From assembly GCF_000774145.1 (NCBI RefSeq), contig NZ_KN322984.1, positions 171,435 through 235,434 on the forward strand: a DNA stretch of 64,000 nt, given 5' to 3'. A model generated the notes under the pieces. That model searched no databases and was not told the origin of the DNA. It worked only from the letters and a program-made list of their open reading frames with translations. The position numbers and the translations under genes are program-made. Below, in pieces: positions 28,735-37,985 of this stretch (within the stretch, counting starts at the first letter, position 1; every line of letters begins with the position of its first letter). The DNA is from Pseudomonas mediterranea CFBP 5447. GTDB lineage: Bacteria > Pseudomonadota > Gammaproteobacteria > Pseudomonadales > Pseudomonadaceae.

Positions 28735-30271
28735 TGAATGCGTTCCCTTGCAGAGTGGAAAAAACAGTGGCGATGTCGGCACGTTTCGGTCGGCCGGTGA
28801 CGGTGTAGAGCTGCTCGATCAACGGATCGTCCTTGTTCAACAACCAGAGCCGGTTCGGTCGTTCGATGTCGGAGAAACGGCCGGTCGACCAGGTCACCAG
28901 TTCATCGCTGGCCGGCGTCGACTCGACACACAGCAACGCCACGAGGCCGTGTTGCTCGTCGAAGAACACCGCGGCGTCGTTCACGCCCGGGTACTTGCGG
29001 TACTCCAGCTCGACCTGCTCGGGGCTGACATTGCGGCCGTTGGGCAGGCAGATCACGTTCTTCTTGCGGCCGTGCACATAGAGGTAGCCGTCTTCGTCGA
29101 GCATCCCCAGGTCGCCGGTGTCCATCCAGCCATCGCCAGACATGGAGCACGCGCTGGGGTCGGTCCCGGAGTAACCGCTGAACAGCGAGCTGCTCTTGAC
29201 CTCGATGGTCTGGTCGGCGCCGATCCGCACCTGGACATGGGGCAGCGGTTTGCCGACACTGCCCAGGCGCTGCTCTTCGAAGGTGTTCATGCTGACCACC
29301 GAGGCGTTCTCCGACAGTCCGTAGCCCTGGTACACCTCGATGCCTTGCTCGGCCAGAGCGTGCAGGGCATCGATACTCACCGCTGCGCCGCCGCAGGTGA
29401 TATGAGCCCCGGACTTCAGGTAACTCGCCAGCCGATCTCCCGCCTCGCCGCCATCGTTCAATTGTTCGAGGAAGCGATTGATCATGACCGGCGGTACCGT
29501 CAGCGCCGTCGGCTGGACCTGCAGGATCCAGTCGACCAGACGCTGCGGCGACGCCCCGGGCTCGCCGAGCAATGCTTCGCTCGGCGGCAGGAAATGCACG
29601 GTCCCACCGGCCAGGAGCGGCAGGTACGCGGCGGTCACCTGTTCGAGCAGCAGGCTCAACGGCACCAGCGACAGATATCGACGATGGGCATTGACCGGCA
29701 TGCGTTCGCGCAGCGACGCCAGTACCGCGCCAACCGCCTGATTGCTCAGACGCACGCCTTTCGGCCGGCTGGTGGTACCCGAGGTGTGAATGATCTTGCA
29801 GATCCAGTCGCCCTCGCCGTCCGGAGTGTGCAACAGGGGCTGTTCGATCACCGGTTCGCCGAGACGGCGCAGACGGCTGTCGGGGAAATTCAGCTTCCAG
29901 CGCTGTGCCAGTGTCCGTTGCCCTGCGGCATCCACCAGGAATCCGTCGCAACGCTCGGCCAGGTGCTCGGCCTGGGATTGACTGAACGCCAGTGGCAACG
30001 GCAGCGCGGTAATCCCGGCAAACAGACAGGCCAGGTCGGCTACCAGCCAGTCACTGCTATTGCGCGTCGCAATCCCCAGCACCACTTGATCGCCATGGGC
30101 CGGCGTTGCGAAACGCCGTTGCAGCTCCGCAGCCAGATTAAGCGCCCGGTGCTCCAATTCGCCGTAGGTCAGCACCACGGACTCGGTGCCCGACGTCCAG
30201 TCAACCGCGCAAACCGCCTGGCGATTGCCCTGCAGCGCCTGTTTCAACTGATTGATGAAACCACCGCTCAT
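28709..30271 (-). CDS. AMP-dependent acyl/aminoacyl ligase (ANL superfamily)
   Basis: 520-residue stand-alone adenylating enzyme. Core motifs are in order: A3 HTSGTTSRPKGV, A5 YQGYGLSENA, A7 GWMDTGDLG, A8 VHGRKKNVICLPNGRNVSP, and the terminal catalytic lysine region TGRPKR. It activates a carboxylic acid as an acyl-AMP; the final acceptor (CoA, amine or carrier) is unknown. No carrier protein or condensation domain is nearby. The start overlaps the stop of the preceding gene (ATGA). The active-site region near VPPVMINRFLEQL differs from standard fatty-acid ligases, so the substrate is left open. Confidence 0.85.
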   Translation of the reverse strand: MSGGFINQLKQALQGNRQAVCAVDWTSGTESVVLTYGELEHRALNLAAELQRRFATPAHGDQVVLGIATRNSSDWLVADLACLFAGITALPLPLAFSQSQAEHLAERCDGFLVDAAGQRTLAQRWKLNFPDSRLRRLGEPVIEQPLLHTPDGEGDWICKIIHTSGTTSRPKGVRLSNQAVGAVLASLRERMPVNAHRRYLSLVPLSLLLEQVTAAYLPLLAGGTVHFLPPSEALLGEPGASPQRLVDWILQVQPTALTVPPVMINRFLEQLNDGGEAGDRLASYLKSGAHITCGGAAVSIDALHALAEQGIEVYQGYGLSENASVVSMNTFEEQRLGSVGKPLPHVQVRIGADQTIEVKSSSLFSGYSGTDPSACSMSGDGWMDTGDLGMLDEDGYLYVHGRKKNVICLPNGRNVSPEQVELEYRKYPGVNDAAVFFDEQHGLVALLCVESTPASDELVTWSTGRFSDIERPNRLWLLNKDDPLIEQLYTVTGRPKRADIATVFSTLQGNAFNEHTCLSL

Positions 30272-30885
30272 GGTTGTGCCCTCGCCAAGAATTCACCGGG
30301 CAACTGGGTGAACGAGGTATTCAGCGTCGTGGCGGCGAACCGTGAACGCTTCGGATCGACCCGGATGAAACCGGTCACCGGTTTCTTGGCGTAATAGGTT
30401 CCCCAATTCTTGCCGCCATCATCGGCCAGACGAGTGGGGTCAGCGGTCAACAGCGGTTCGAAATCGATCTGGCAACTTTCCATCATTTGCCGGACCCGAG
30501 GTGTAACGGTGCACAACAGGTAATGCCCGCCCATGCACCAGGACAACAACGGAATCATATTAACGAGAATCATTCCCGCTGTTAGGTGATGGGAGATCAG
30601 ATTGCCGATCTCGACAATGTTCGAACGCTCGATGGTCTTCTCGAAACGTTGAGACAGGATCTCCTCAATCGGTTGTGTCAGGTATTGTTCGGAAAAGAGA
30701 ATGCGGTGGTCCGCAAAAGTAATACCGGCACACGCAAGTATGCGATCTTCCTGATCCTGAGTAACTGCAAAGTATTGCGGATTCGGTTCTACCGAGGCCG
30801 CATAAGAACTTCGAAACTTGTCTTTTACTACTTCAGTGGCCTGTACCCATAATGGCGTTTTAGTTTCCGCGACTCGTATTTGCAT
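30268..30885 (-). CDS. Thermostable-hemolysin-family protein (acyltransferase-like)
   Basis: 205-residue protein that I place in the 'thermostable hemolysin' family first named in Vibrio. Features used: size, the block ILACAGITFADHRILFSEQY, the FEKTIERSNIVEIGNLISH segment and the late PRVRQMMESCQIDFEPLL. The alternating layout resembles GNAT/LuxI-like acyltransferases, and the family name may not reflect real haemolysis. ATG 30885 has an excellent GGAGGAGG site 5 bases upstream; the open frame extends 25 codons more without support. First gene of the six-gene operon, divergent from a LysR gene. It may transfer an acyl group using the neighbouring ligase's product (inference). Confidence 0.65.
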   Translation of the reverse strand: MQIRVAETKTPLWVQATEVVKDKFRSSYAASVEPNPQYFAVTQDQEDRILACAGITFADHRILFSEQYLTQPIEEILSQRFEKTIERSNIVEIGNLISHHLTAGMILVNMIPLLSWCMGGHYLLCTVTPRVRQMMESCQIDFEPLLTADPTRLADDGGKNWGTYYAKKPVTGFIRVDPKRSRFAATTLNTSFTQLPGEFLARAQP

Positions 30886-31054
30886 TTCGTCCTCCTCCGT
30901 CCCTGTGCAGGATGTCTTAAAAGCGAGGCGAGCATATTTAAGAAAATTCCTACAAGCCATTTAAAAAATAAATTGCTTCCGCTAATATATAAATAAACGT
31001 CTTTGTCATAAAAATCAGAGACGCTAGCCCATGGATTGCGCCAAGAAGGATCTT
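30886..31054. promoter_or_regulatory. AT-rich divergent promoter region of the biosynthetic operon and its LysR gene
   Basis: 169 bases with long A/T runs (for example around 30955-31010), in contrast to the GC-rich surroundings. It must contain both divergent promoters and the LysR operator. I could not fix a single T-N11-A site with confidence. Confidence 0.5.
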
Positions 31055-31990
31055 ATGCTCAATAGTAATTTGCTTAGAAAGCTGGACATGCAGGACTTGA
31101 TGGTGTTCGTCGCGGTGTACGAGCAGAGCAGCGTCACCGAGGTCTCCGAGGCCCTCTGCGTCAGCCAGTCAACCGTGAGCTACTGCTTGAAGAAGCTGCG
31201 CACCAGCTTCGAAGATGAATTATTCATTAATACCCGCAGTGGCATGCGCCCGACCAATAAAGCCACTGCGATGTACAGTCATATCGTCAAGATTCTTCAA
31301 GCCATTAATATTTGCCATTCAGGTATCCAGAGCTTCGACCCCACGCAAAAAGAAATAACATTCAATATCTGCGCGCCGGAATACTTTGAATTATTGATCC
31401 TGCCCAAGTTGGTCAAGCGTTTTATTGGCAGTCAATTCCCGGTGATCATCAATATAACTAAATTTCACAAGGATATTCCCGTCGAGGAGCTGACGGACGG
31501 CCGTTTTGATCTAGTGGTTTGTTTCGGCCCGAACTTTCATCGCAGTGCCAAAGGCTTGCGCTCGCAAGTATTACTGGAAGATGAATTGGTCTGCGTAGTC
31601 GATAGGAACGTCGACTTGCCGGACGAGGCCCTCAGCCTGGACACATTCGTGGCGTGCCAGCATGTGTTCCCGACCCCATGGACATCCGACACCAACATGA
31701 TCGACGGTTGGCTGGCCCGACAGGGCTATAGCCGGCAGATCGTCGCCCGGGCCAACAGCTATGTGGCCGCCCTCAATATGGTCACCGGGACCGACTTCGT
31801 GCTGACCCTGCCCCGACGCATTCAGGCACTGACCTGTGATGAGGCCAAATTCAGCCATCGCAAGCCACCGACCGGGTTACCGAACTTTACGCTGGATATG
31901 ATGTGGAGTGAGAAAACGGGCCAGGACAACGCCAACGTCTGGTTTCGCGAACAGATCGTGAAGGTCTGCGCCGAAGACGGCTTGCTCTGA
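31055..31990 (+). CDS. LysR-family regulator of the biosynthetic operon
   Basis: 311-residue LysR-type regulator. The HTH is near residues 15-65 (LMVFVAVYEQSSVTEVSEAL, then SQSTVSYCLKKLR), with a co-inducer domain after about residue 95. ATG 31055 has AAGAAGGA four bases upstream; an ATG at 31031 would add eight residues. Codon use is visibly AT-richer than the neighbours in the first 500 bases (runs such as attaatatttgcc), suggesting recent transfer. Divergent from the six-gene operon and presumably its activator, responding to a pathway intermediate. Confidence 0.87.
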   Translation: MLNSNLLRKLDMQDLMVFVAVYEQSSVTEVSEALCVSQSTVSYCLKKLRTSFEDELFINTRSGMRPTNKATAMYSHIVKILQAINICHSGIQSFDPTQKEITFNICAPEYFELLILPKLVKRFIGSQFPVIINITKFHKDIPVEELTDGRFDLVVCFGPNFHRSAKGLRSQVLLEDELVCVVDRNVDLPDEALSLDTFVACQHVFPTPWTSDTNMIDGWLARQGYSRQIVARANSYVAALNMVTGTDFVLTLPRRIQALTCDEAKFSHRKPPTGLPNFTLDMMWSEKTGQDNANVWFREQIVKVCAEDGLL

Positions 31991-31995
31991 GCCGC

Positions 31996-32029
31996 CCGGG
32001 AACCACGCGCATCTTCGCGTGGTTCCCGG
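31996..32029. terminator. Strong hairpin after the LysR gene (no T-run)
   Basis: Perfect 14-base stem CCGGGAACCACGCG/CGCGTGGTTCCCGG with a 6-base loop, 6 bases after the LysR stop. No T-tract follows, so it may act as a 3'-end stabiliser or a weak terminator. Confidence 0.5.
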
Positions 32030-32047
32030 CCAGGGAGTTCCTACGGA

Positions 32048-32092
32048 CAAAAAAAAATCTGGAAATCCTCACTTTCGTGGGCCTTCCAGACT
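32048..32092 (-). terminator. Rho-independent terminator of tRNA-Lys
   Basis: On the minus strand, TCTGGAA pairs with TTCCAGA (32084-32090 and 32058-32064), followed by nine T, about 20 bases beyond the tRNA 3' end. Confidence 0.85.
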
Positions 32093-32108
32093 TTTAAAAC
32101 AGCAAAAA

Positions 32109-32184
32109 TGGTGGGTCGTGTGGGATTCGAACCTACGACCAATTGGTTAAAAGCCAACTGCTCTACCAACTGAGCTAACGACCC
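32109..32184 (-). tRNA. tRNA-Lys (UUU)
   Basis: A 76-base cloverleaf on the minus strand, from GGGTCGTTAGCTCAG to the encoded CCA end. Anticodon loop CTTTTAA gives anticodon UUU; the T-arm reads GGTTCGAATCC. The acceptor stem GGGTCGT/ACGACCC is perfect. It lies downstream of queC on the same strand. In P. aeruginosa the tRNA-Lys in this same context is a known integration site for genomic islands; here the accessory cluster starts right beyond its 3' end. Confidence 0.97.
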
Positions 32185-32247
32185 GCTGTGTGGTGGCGCG
32201 TATAATACTGATTTCTAAGGACTATTCAACACCTAATTTGAAATAAA

Positions 32248-32940
32248 TCAAAAATAAGGGGTTGGATCGCTCACGCCCGCCGCAGCGAAGCCTTCGGCAC
32301 GCAGGCGGCAGCTATCGCATTTGCCACAGGCGCGGCCCTGATCGTCGGCCTGGTAACAGGAAACGGTCAGTCCATAATTCACGCCAAGCTTCACACCGGC
32401 CCTGACGATATCGGCCTTGCTGAGATTCTGCAGCGGCGCCTGGATGCGGAAGCCTTGCCCTTCCACACCGGCCTTGGTCGCCAGATTGGCCATGCGCTCG
32501 AAAGCTTCGACGAACTCGGGACGGCAGTCCGGGTAGCCGGAATAATCCACTGCGTTGACGCCGATGAAAATGTCACGGGCTTCCAGCACCTCGGCCCACC
32601 CCAGGGCCAGGGACAGGAATACCGTGTTACGCGCCGGCACGTAGGTTACCGGTATGCCTTCACTCGGAGCTTCGGGTACGTCGATGGTGCTGTCGGTCAA
32701 GGCCGAACCACCGATGCCGTTGAGGTTCAGGCCGATCACCTTGTGCTCCACCACACCAAGGTCCCGCGCCACTCGCTCGGCAGCGTGCAGTTCAGCGCGG
32801 TGACGCTGCCCGTAATCGAAACTCATGGTGTAGCAGCGGTAACCTTCGGCACGGGCCATGGCTACGACCGTGGCCGAATCCAGGCCGCCGGACAACAGGA
32901 TGACCGCTCGTTTTTCTGCAATGTTCGTCTGCTCAGTCAT
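32248..32940 (-). CDS. queC: 7-cyano-7-deazaguanine synthase QueC
   Basis: 230-residue ATP-dependent enzyme that converts 7-carboxy-7-deazaguanine to preQ0 in queuosine biosynthesis. The N-terminal PP-loop SGGLDSATV binds ATP, and the C-terminal zinc cysteines are visible as [18 protein letters not shown]. It follows queE with one base between the genes, and tRNA-Lys lies beyond it on the same strand. Confidence 0.96.
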   Translation of the reverse strand: MTEQTNIAEKRAVILLSGGLDSATVVAMARAEGYRCYTMSFDYGQRHRAELHAAERVARDLGVVEHKVIGLNLNGIGGSALTDSTIDVPEAPSEGIPVTYVPARNTVFLSLALGWAEVLEARDIFIGVNAVDYSGYPDCRPEFVEAFERMANLATKAGVEGQGFRIQAPLQNLSKADIVRAGVKLGVNYGLTVSCYQADDQGRACGKCDSCRLRAEGFAAAGVSDPTPYF

Positions 32941-32941
32941 A

Positions 32942-33589
32942 TCAGCGCCCCGGCTCGTCGTTCCAAAGATATTTGTGCAGCTGCAATTGCAGGCGCACCG
33001 GCAGGTTATCCGCCACCACCCAGTCCGCCAGATCCCGCGCGTTCAAATCGTGATGACTTGGCGACACCAGAACCTCACCGGCTCGCTTGTCCAGACCGTA
33101 CTGGATCAGCTTGGAAACGGCCCAGTCGTAATCCTCCCGGGAACAGATAACGAACTTGACCTGATCGTTGGGCGTCAGCAGTTCGATGTTCTCGTAACGG
33201 TTACGATGCGCTTCCTTGGAGCCTGGGGTTTTCAGGTCCACGACGCGACTGACGCGTGGGTCGACGGCCGAGATATCCAGGGCGCCGCTGGTTTCCAGCG
33301 AAACTTCATAGCCGGCATCACACAACTGCTTAAGCAAGGGAATGGCATTGGGTTGAGCCAGTGGCTCGCCACCAGTGACACAAACGTAGCGCGGGCGATA
33401 GCCGGCCACTTGCTCAAGGATGTCGTCGAGGGTTCGCAAGGTGCCGCCGCTGAAAGCGTAGGCACTGTCGCAGTATTGGCAACGCAACGGGCAACCGGTG
33501 AGGCGCACAAATACCGTAGGCAGCCCGGCCGTTCGCGTTTCACCCTGCAACGAGTAAAAAACTTCGGTGATTCTCAATGTGTCTTGCAT
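32942..33589 (-). CDS. queE: 7-carboxy-7-deazaguanine synthase QueE
   Basis: 215-residue radical SAM enzyme that turns 6-carboxy-tetrahydropterin into 7-carboxy-7-deazaguanine. The cluster motif is CPLRCQYC (Cx3Cx2C), and the SAM-binding VTGGEPLAQ follows. The usual start [17 protein letters not shown] is at 33589; a GTG three codons earlier is less likely. It forms a two-gene unit with queC. QueD is not in the window. Confidence 0.95.
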   Translation of the reverse strand: MQDTLRITEVFYSLQGETRTAGLPTVFVRLTGCPLRCQYCDSAYAFSGGTLRTLDDILEQVAGYRPRYVCVTGGEPLAQPNAIPLLKQLCDAGYEVSLETSGALDISAVDPRVSRVVDLKTPGSKEAHRNRYENIELLTPNDQVKFVICSREDYDWAVSKLIQYGLDKRAGEVLVSPSHHDLNARDLADWVVADNLPVRLQLQLHKYLWNDEPGR

Positions 33590-33705
33590 AGTCGCCACGG
33601 GCGTAACAGCTAAACAGGCCGTCCGCCTCCGTCAGGCACTTCAAGGAACCCCGCCATCGCGCAGGCTCCAAAAAGCGTGTTTCAGAAAAAGGGCGTGAAT
33701 TCTAA

Positions 33706-33733
33706 CGAAAAAACCCGCGACAAGCGCGGGTTT
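33706..33733 (-). terminator. Terminator at the end of the tol-pal operon
   Basis: Minus-strand stem ACCCGCG/CGCGGGT with loop CTTGT, followed by TTTTTT, 25-50 bases after the cpoB stop. Confidence 0.9.
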
Positions 33734-33757
33734 CTTCATTTACAGGCGCAAACCAGC

Positions 33758-34594
33758 TTACATGCGTTGCAGATCGCGCTGGGCCAACTGGGCGGCAGAG
33801 GTACCCGGATACTGGGAGACCACCTGCTGCAGGATGCCCTTGACCTTGTCGGCATGACCAAGGCGGCGCTCTACGTCAGCCAGCTTGTACAGCGAATCAG
33901 GCACCTTGGCATGCTTGGGATACAGCTGGGAAACCTTGGCGAATGCCTGGCCGGCACCCTGCAGGTCACCCTTGGCCAGGTTCACTTCACCCAACCAGTA
34001 TTGCGCATTGCCCGCATACTGGCTGTTTGGGTATTTGCGCAGGAAAGCGGCAAAGGCCTGGCTGGCCTTGTCGAAATCCTTGGCTTTGATCAAGTCGAAG
34101 GCAGCGTCGTAATAGAGCTTTTCCTTCGCCGGATCAGCCGGTTCGCCACTGGCGGCAGGAGCTGGAGCGCTTGCTCCGGCAGCCGCGCCTGCGGCAGCGC
34201 CAGGGGCGTTCAAGTCGCCACCGGCAGGAGAATTCTCAGGAGTCGCGGCAGGTGCAACACCGCTTCCTATGCGCCGATCAAGATCCTGGTAACGCTCCAG
34301 GTTTTCCTGCTTCATGCGCGATACTTCGTTTTGCAGAACTTCAATCGCGCCTTGTTGGCGTGAAAGCTGATCCTGCATTTGCTGCAGTTGGTTGAACAGC
34401 TCGCCCTGTGCCGAGACAGGGGCCGAAACCCCTCCCCCGGCATAGGCGCCGTTCGTACCGTAACCTGCAGGCGGATAACTGCTCCCGCTATTGTTATAGC
34501 CGGCATCGTTATCGACCACAGGAACCGCAGCCCACACCGCAAGCGGTGCGAGACTGAGAGCCAGAACAGTTACAGCACGACGGCACGTTCGCAT
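33758..34594 (-). CDS. cpoB: Tol-Pal system protein CpoB (YbgF)
   Basis: 278-residue periplasmic protein that coordinates outer-membrane constriction with peptidoglycan synthesis at division. Signal peptide at 1-22 (PLAVWA), an N-terminal trimerising coiled coil near 64-105 (LFNQLQQMQDQLSRQQ), a Pro/Ala-rich linker near 110-150, and C-terminal TPR repeats (KYPNSQYAGNAQYWLGE, PDSLYKLADVERRLG). It lies 6 bases downstream of pal, the normal place. Confidence 0.94.
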   Translation of the reverse strand: MRTCRRAVTVLALSLAPLAVWAAVPVVDNDAGYNNSGSSYPPAGYGTNGAYAGGGVSAPVSAQGELFNQLQQMQDQLSRQQGAIEVLQNEVSRMKQENLERYQDLDRRIGSGVAPAATPENSPAGGDLNAPGAAAGAAAGASAPAPAASGEPADPAKEKLYYDAAFDLIKAKDFDKASQAFAAFLRKYPNSQYAGNAQYWLGEVNLAKGDLQGAGQAFAKVSQLYPKHAKVPDSLYKLADVERRLGHADKVKGILQQVVSQYPGTSAAQLAQRDLQRM

Positions 34595-34600
34595 GACGAA

Positions 34601-35101
34601 TCAGTTCTTACGCAGTTCGACGCGACGGTTTTGAGCCCAGGACTGCTCGTCGTTGCCGGTAGCAACTGGACGCTCTTCGCCGTAGGAAACCAGTTCCAGC
34701 TGAGCTGGGGAAACACCTTGCAGTACCAGGTAGCGTTGAACGGCTTTCGCACGACGCTCGCCCAGTGCCATGTTGTACTCACGAGTACCACGTTCGTCGG
34801 TGTTGCCTTCCAGAACAACGCGAGCGCCGTTTGCTTTCAGGTCTTTGGCGTGAACGTCCAGAGCGCGCATGGCTTCTGGCTTCAGGTCCGAGCTGTCGTA
34901 TTCGAAGTAGAAGGTGGTGATTGCGCGCAGAGCAGCTTCTTCGCTCATGGAGCCGTCAACTGCACCAGTGTTGGCGCCGTAACCAGCGTTCGGATCAACA
35001 GCGCCTTCACCGGCGTTGTCGCCGCCTTTGGACGAGCAACCTACAGCTACGGCCATGGCCAGAGCCAGCGCAGCAAATTTACCAAACTTCAGCATTTCCA
35101 T
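34601..35101 (-). CDS. pal: Peptidoglycan-associated lipoprotein Pal
   Basis: 166-residue outer-membrane lipoprotein. The lipobox VAVGC places the lipidated Cys at about residue 22, and the C-terminal OmpA-like domain ([19 protein letters not shown]) binds diaminopimelate in peptidoglycan. Known as OprL in Pseudomonas. It interacts with TolB and TolA, encoded just upstream. Confidence 0.96.
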   Translation of the reverse strand: MEMLKFGKFAALALAMAVAVGCSSKGGDNAGEGAVDPNAGYGANTGAVDGSMSEEAALRAITTFYFEYDSSDLKPEAMRALDVHAKDLKANGARVVLEGNTDERGTREYNMALGERRAKAVQRYLVLQGVSPAQLELVSYGEERPVATGNDEQSWAQNRRVELRKN

Positions 35102-35153
35102 CGTGAAACTCCTAATGAACCCCAGTGTGTTAAGTAAAACGTATTGCGCCGCG

Positions 35154-36455
35154 TCAGTTCAGGTAAGGGGACCAGGACGGTTCTCTGACTTCGCCTTGAG
35201 CGGTAGGAAGCGGGAGCCTCACGCGTCCATTAATGGACACGAGCATCAAGACTCCCCGGCCCTGCTGGCGGGTGGCGTAGATTACCATGGTGCCGTTGGG
35301 CGCAACAGTAGGTGACTCGTCCAGAGTGCTATCAGTGAGGATTTTTACGCTGCCGCGTTGCATATCCTGGGCCGCCACCTTGAAATTGGTGAAACCGTCC
35401 TGGCGATGGATCATCACCAGGGTCTTCTCGTCCGCCGACAGTTTAGGGTTGGCGTTGTAGTTACCGACGAAGGTCACGCGCTCGGCACCGCCGCCACCGG
35501 CACTGGTCTTGTAGATCTGCGGCTTGCCACCACGGTCGGAGGTGAAGTAGATGGTCGAGCCATCCTTGCCCCAGAACGGTTCGGTGTTGATGCCCGGGCC
35601 GTTGGTGACACGGGAGATCGAACGCGAGGCCAGGTTCATCACATAGACGTCCGGGTTACCGTCCTTGGACAGTACGAACGCCAGGCGGTTACCGTCCGGC
35701 GACCAGGCTGGCGCGCCGTTCAGGCCTTCGAAGTTGGTGATCTGCTCGCGGCGACCGGTGTCGATGTGCTGCACGAAAATGCGCGGACGCTTCTGCTCGA
35801 ACGACACATAGGCGATGCGCTTGCCATCGGGGGCGAATCGCGGCGACAGGATCGGCTCGCGCGATTGCAACAGGGTGACCGCACGGGCGCCGTCGTAGTC
35901 GGAGCGCTGCAGGGTGTAGCGGGTGTTTTTCTCGGAAAAACGTTCGGCTGTCACGTAGAGCATGCGGGTAGAGAACGCACCCTTGATGCCGGTAAGTTTC
36001 TCGAACGACTGGTCGGAGATGTAGTGCGCCATGTCACGCAGCTGGTCAGTGCTGCCCGACACGCTGCCGGTCAACACCTGCTGTTCGGTGGCGACGTTGA
36101 ACAGGGCATATTGCACCTGCAGGCGGCCGCCGGCCGGAACGATGCTGCCGACCATGATGTACTGGGCGCCCAGGGCCTTCCAGTCACGGTAGATGACTTC
36201 GCTGGCCTGGGTGGGCAGGCTGATCATGTTCTGCTTCGGAATCGGCGCGTAATAACCCGAGTTGCGCAGGTCGTTGCCGATGATTTCCGCCATGTCGTCC
36301 GGCAGCACGCTTCCGCCCTGCCAGCCGAACGGTACGACGGCGATCGGGGTCGCCCGATCGCTGCCGCTGGTGACCAGAATGTTCTTTTCCTCTGCCACCG
36401 CTATCCCTGCCAGGCAGCAGATAACGACAAGCATTCCTCGAAGAAGGTTTCTCAC
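35154..36455 (-). CDS. tolB: Tol-Pal periplasmic protein TolB
   Basis: 433-residue periplasmic beta-propeller with a signal peptide at 1-21 (ending AGIAVA). The N-terminal domain is followed by six WD40-like blades (for example [35 protein letters not shown]). It bridges Pal and TolA. The start overlaps the tolA stop by four bases. Confidence 0.96.
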   Translation of the reverse strand: MRNLLRGMLVVICCLAGIAVAEEKNILVTSGSDRATPIAVVPFGWQGGSVLPDDMAEIIGNDLRNSGYYAPIPKQNMISLPTQASEVIYRDWKALGAQYIMVGSIVPAGGRLQVQYALFNVATEQQVLTGSVSGSTDQLRDMAHYISDQSFEKLTGIKGAFSTRMLYVTAERFSEKNTRYTLQRSDYDGARAVTLLQSREPILSPRFAPDGKRIAYVSFEQKRPRIFVQHIDTGRREQITNFEGLNGAPAWSPDGNRLAFVLSKDGNPDVYVMNLASRSISRVTNGPGINTEPFWGKDGSTIYFTSDRGGKPQIYKTSAGGGGAERVTFVGNYNANPKLSADEKTLVMIHRQDGFTNFKVAAQDMQRGSVKILTDSTLDESPTVAPNGTMVIYATRQQGRGVLMLVSINGRVRLPLPTAQGEVREPSWSPYLN

Positions 36456-37510
36456 AAGGCTAGATCCTCAGGTGTGAATGTCATCTTGAATGAACGATAG
36501 GGAGCGAAATCGCTCGACTTCATTCCTTGCATTTCCGTCAATCGTCCAATGTTCTTGACCGCTGCAACCGCCGAAGCATCGAAAGGTCCGTCGCCGCTGG
36601 ACTTGGCCACGCTGACCGAAGCCACCGTACCGTCCGGCAACATGCCGATCTGCAATACCACCGTCATGCCTTGGCGCGCCGAAGGCGGACGAGCCCAGCC
36701 CTCTGCCGCCCGGGCACGAATCAGATCATCGAAGCTACCGGCGACTTCATCGCCCTGCTCATCGGCCAAGGCCTGCTGGCGCTGCGGCGTGTCGGAAAGC
36801 AGATCCGCCAAGGCCTGGGCCTTCTTCTCTTCGGCAGATTTGCGCGCTGCGTCCTGGGCCTTTTTCTTGGCGGCGTCGGCGGCGGCTTTCTTCTTCGCCT
36901 CTTCGGCGACTTTCTTTTTCGCCTCGTCAGCTTCAGCTTTCTTCTTGGCGTCTTCGGCCGCTTTTTTCTTCGCGTCCTCGACAATCTTCTTCTTGGCCTC
37001 TTCGGCGGCCGCTTTCTTGGCCTCTTCCTCAGCGGCTTTCTTGGCTTCCTCTTCGGCTTTCTTCTTGGCTATATCAGCCAATTGTTTCTCTTCTGCCTTC
37101 TTGGCCTCGGCTTTTTTCGCTTCATCGGCTTTCTTGGCCTCGTCAGCTTTTTTCGCCTCGTCGGCCTTCTTCGCTTCTTCGGCCTTTTGAGCGGCTTCCT
37201 CTTTCTTTTGTTCCGCTGCCTTTATCGCTTCCTGCTCGACCTTCTTCTGCTCCATCTGCTCGACTTCAGTCTGTCGCGCAGCGGATTTCTTCGCTTCACC
37301 GGCCAGCTTCTGGTTGGTCTGCGTGGTGGCCTGGCTCTTGGACTTGAGCTGGTAAAGGGTCGCCTGCACGATCGGCTTGGCCGGCGGCAGTTCCGGTGTC
37401 ATGGCAAAACTGACGAACAACATGCCGAACACCAGCACGTGCAGGCCGATTGCCAGGACGCTGGGCCAGAAGTAGCTTTCCGAGGCGGACGGCTCTCGCT
37501 GTTGCTGCAT
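36452..37510 (-). CDS. tolA: Cell envelope protein TolA
   Basis: 352-residue inner-membrane protein. One membrane helix near residues 13-33 anchors it next to TolQR. A long Ala/Lys/Glu-rich helical domain covers about 60-240, including tandem EAKKAD repeats, and a C-terminal globular domain (about 255-352, [20 protein letters not shown]) contacts TolB/Pal. The repeat domain length tends to vary between strains. It overlaps tolR by one base and tolB by four. Confidence 0.94.
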   Translation of the reverse strand: MQQQREPSASESYFWPSVLAIGLHVLVFGMLFVSFAMTPELPPAKPIVQATLYQLKSKSQATTQTNQKLAGEAKKSAARQTEVEQMEQKKVEQEAIKAAEQKKEEAAQKAEEAKKADEAKKADEAKKADEAKKAEAKKAEEKQLADIAKKKAEEEAKKAAEEEAKKAAAEEAKKKIVEDAKKKAAEDAKKKAEADEAKKKVAEEAKKKAAADAAKKKAQDAARKSAEEKKAQALADLLSDTPQRQQALADEQGDEVAGSFDDLIRARAAEGWARPPSARQGMTVVLQIGMLPDGTVASVSVAKSSGDGPFDASAVAAVKNIGRLTEMQGMKSSDFAPYRSFKMTFTPEDLAL

Positions 37511-37971
37511 CAGGGGGCCTCGGTGATCAAGCCAACATTACCGACCCCGGCTTTCTGCAGACCGCCCATCGCGCCCATCACGGCACCGTAGTCGACGGTC
37601 TTGTCACCGCGAATGAAGACCTGGGTGCGTTTGCCGGCATCGTTGCCGACACGAATGATCTTGGTCACCGCATCGGTCATCTGGGGCAGGGTCATGGCCC
37701 GGTCCTGTTGCTTCTCGGTATCGACTTCGCTGCCAAGGTTCCAGTAGTAGGTCTTGTCAGCCTTGATCGAAATGGTCAGGACCTGGGTGTTGTTGTCCTG
37801 CGGCAAGGCTTCGCTGGAAACCTTGGGCAGATCGACCTTCACGCCCTGATTGAGCATCGGCGCGGTCACCATGAAGATGACCAGCAGCACCAGCATCACG
37901 TCGATGTAGGGCACCACGTTCATCTCGGCAACCGGCTTGCGCTTGTTTCGGGCTCGAGCGATTAAAGCCAT
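37510..37971 (-). CDS. tolR: Tol-Pal system protein TolR
   Basis: 153-residue ExbD/TolR protein. A single membrane helix near 20-38 contains the proton-pathway Asp (VPYIDVMLVLLVIFMV), followed by a periplasmic domain. It works with TolQ to energise TolA from the proton gradient. Confidence 0.95.
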   Translation of the reverse strand: MALIARARNKRKPVAEMNVVPYIDVMLVLLVIFMVTAPMLNQGVKVDLPKVSSEALPQDNNTQVLTISIKADKTYYWNLGSEVDTEKQQDRAMTLPQMTDAVTKIIRVGNDAGKRTQVFIRGDKTVDYGAVMGAMGGLQKAGVGNVGLITEAP

Positions 37972-37985
37972 CGGGAAATACCTGC

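Noticed and set aside
23949..32108. Island attachment repeat matching the tRNA-Lys 3' end
   Set aside because: No second copy of the tRNA 3' sequence was seen within the window, and no integrase gene was found.
33590..33757. preQ1 riboswitch upstream of queE
   Set aside because: No preQ1 pseudoknot-type sequence was recognisable; the main structure there is the terminator of the tol-pal operon.
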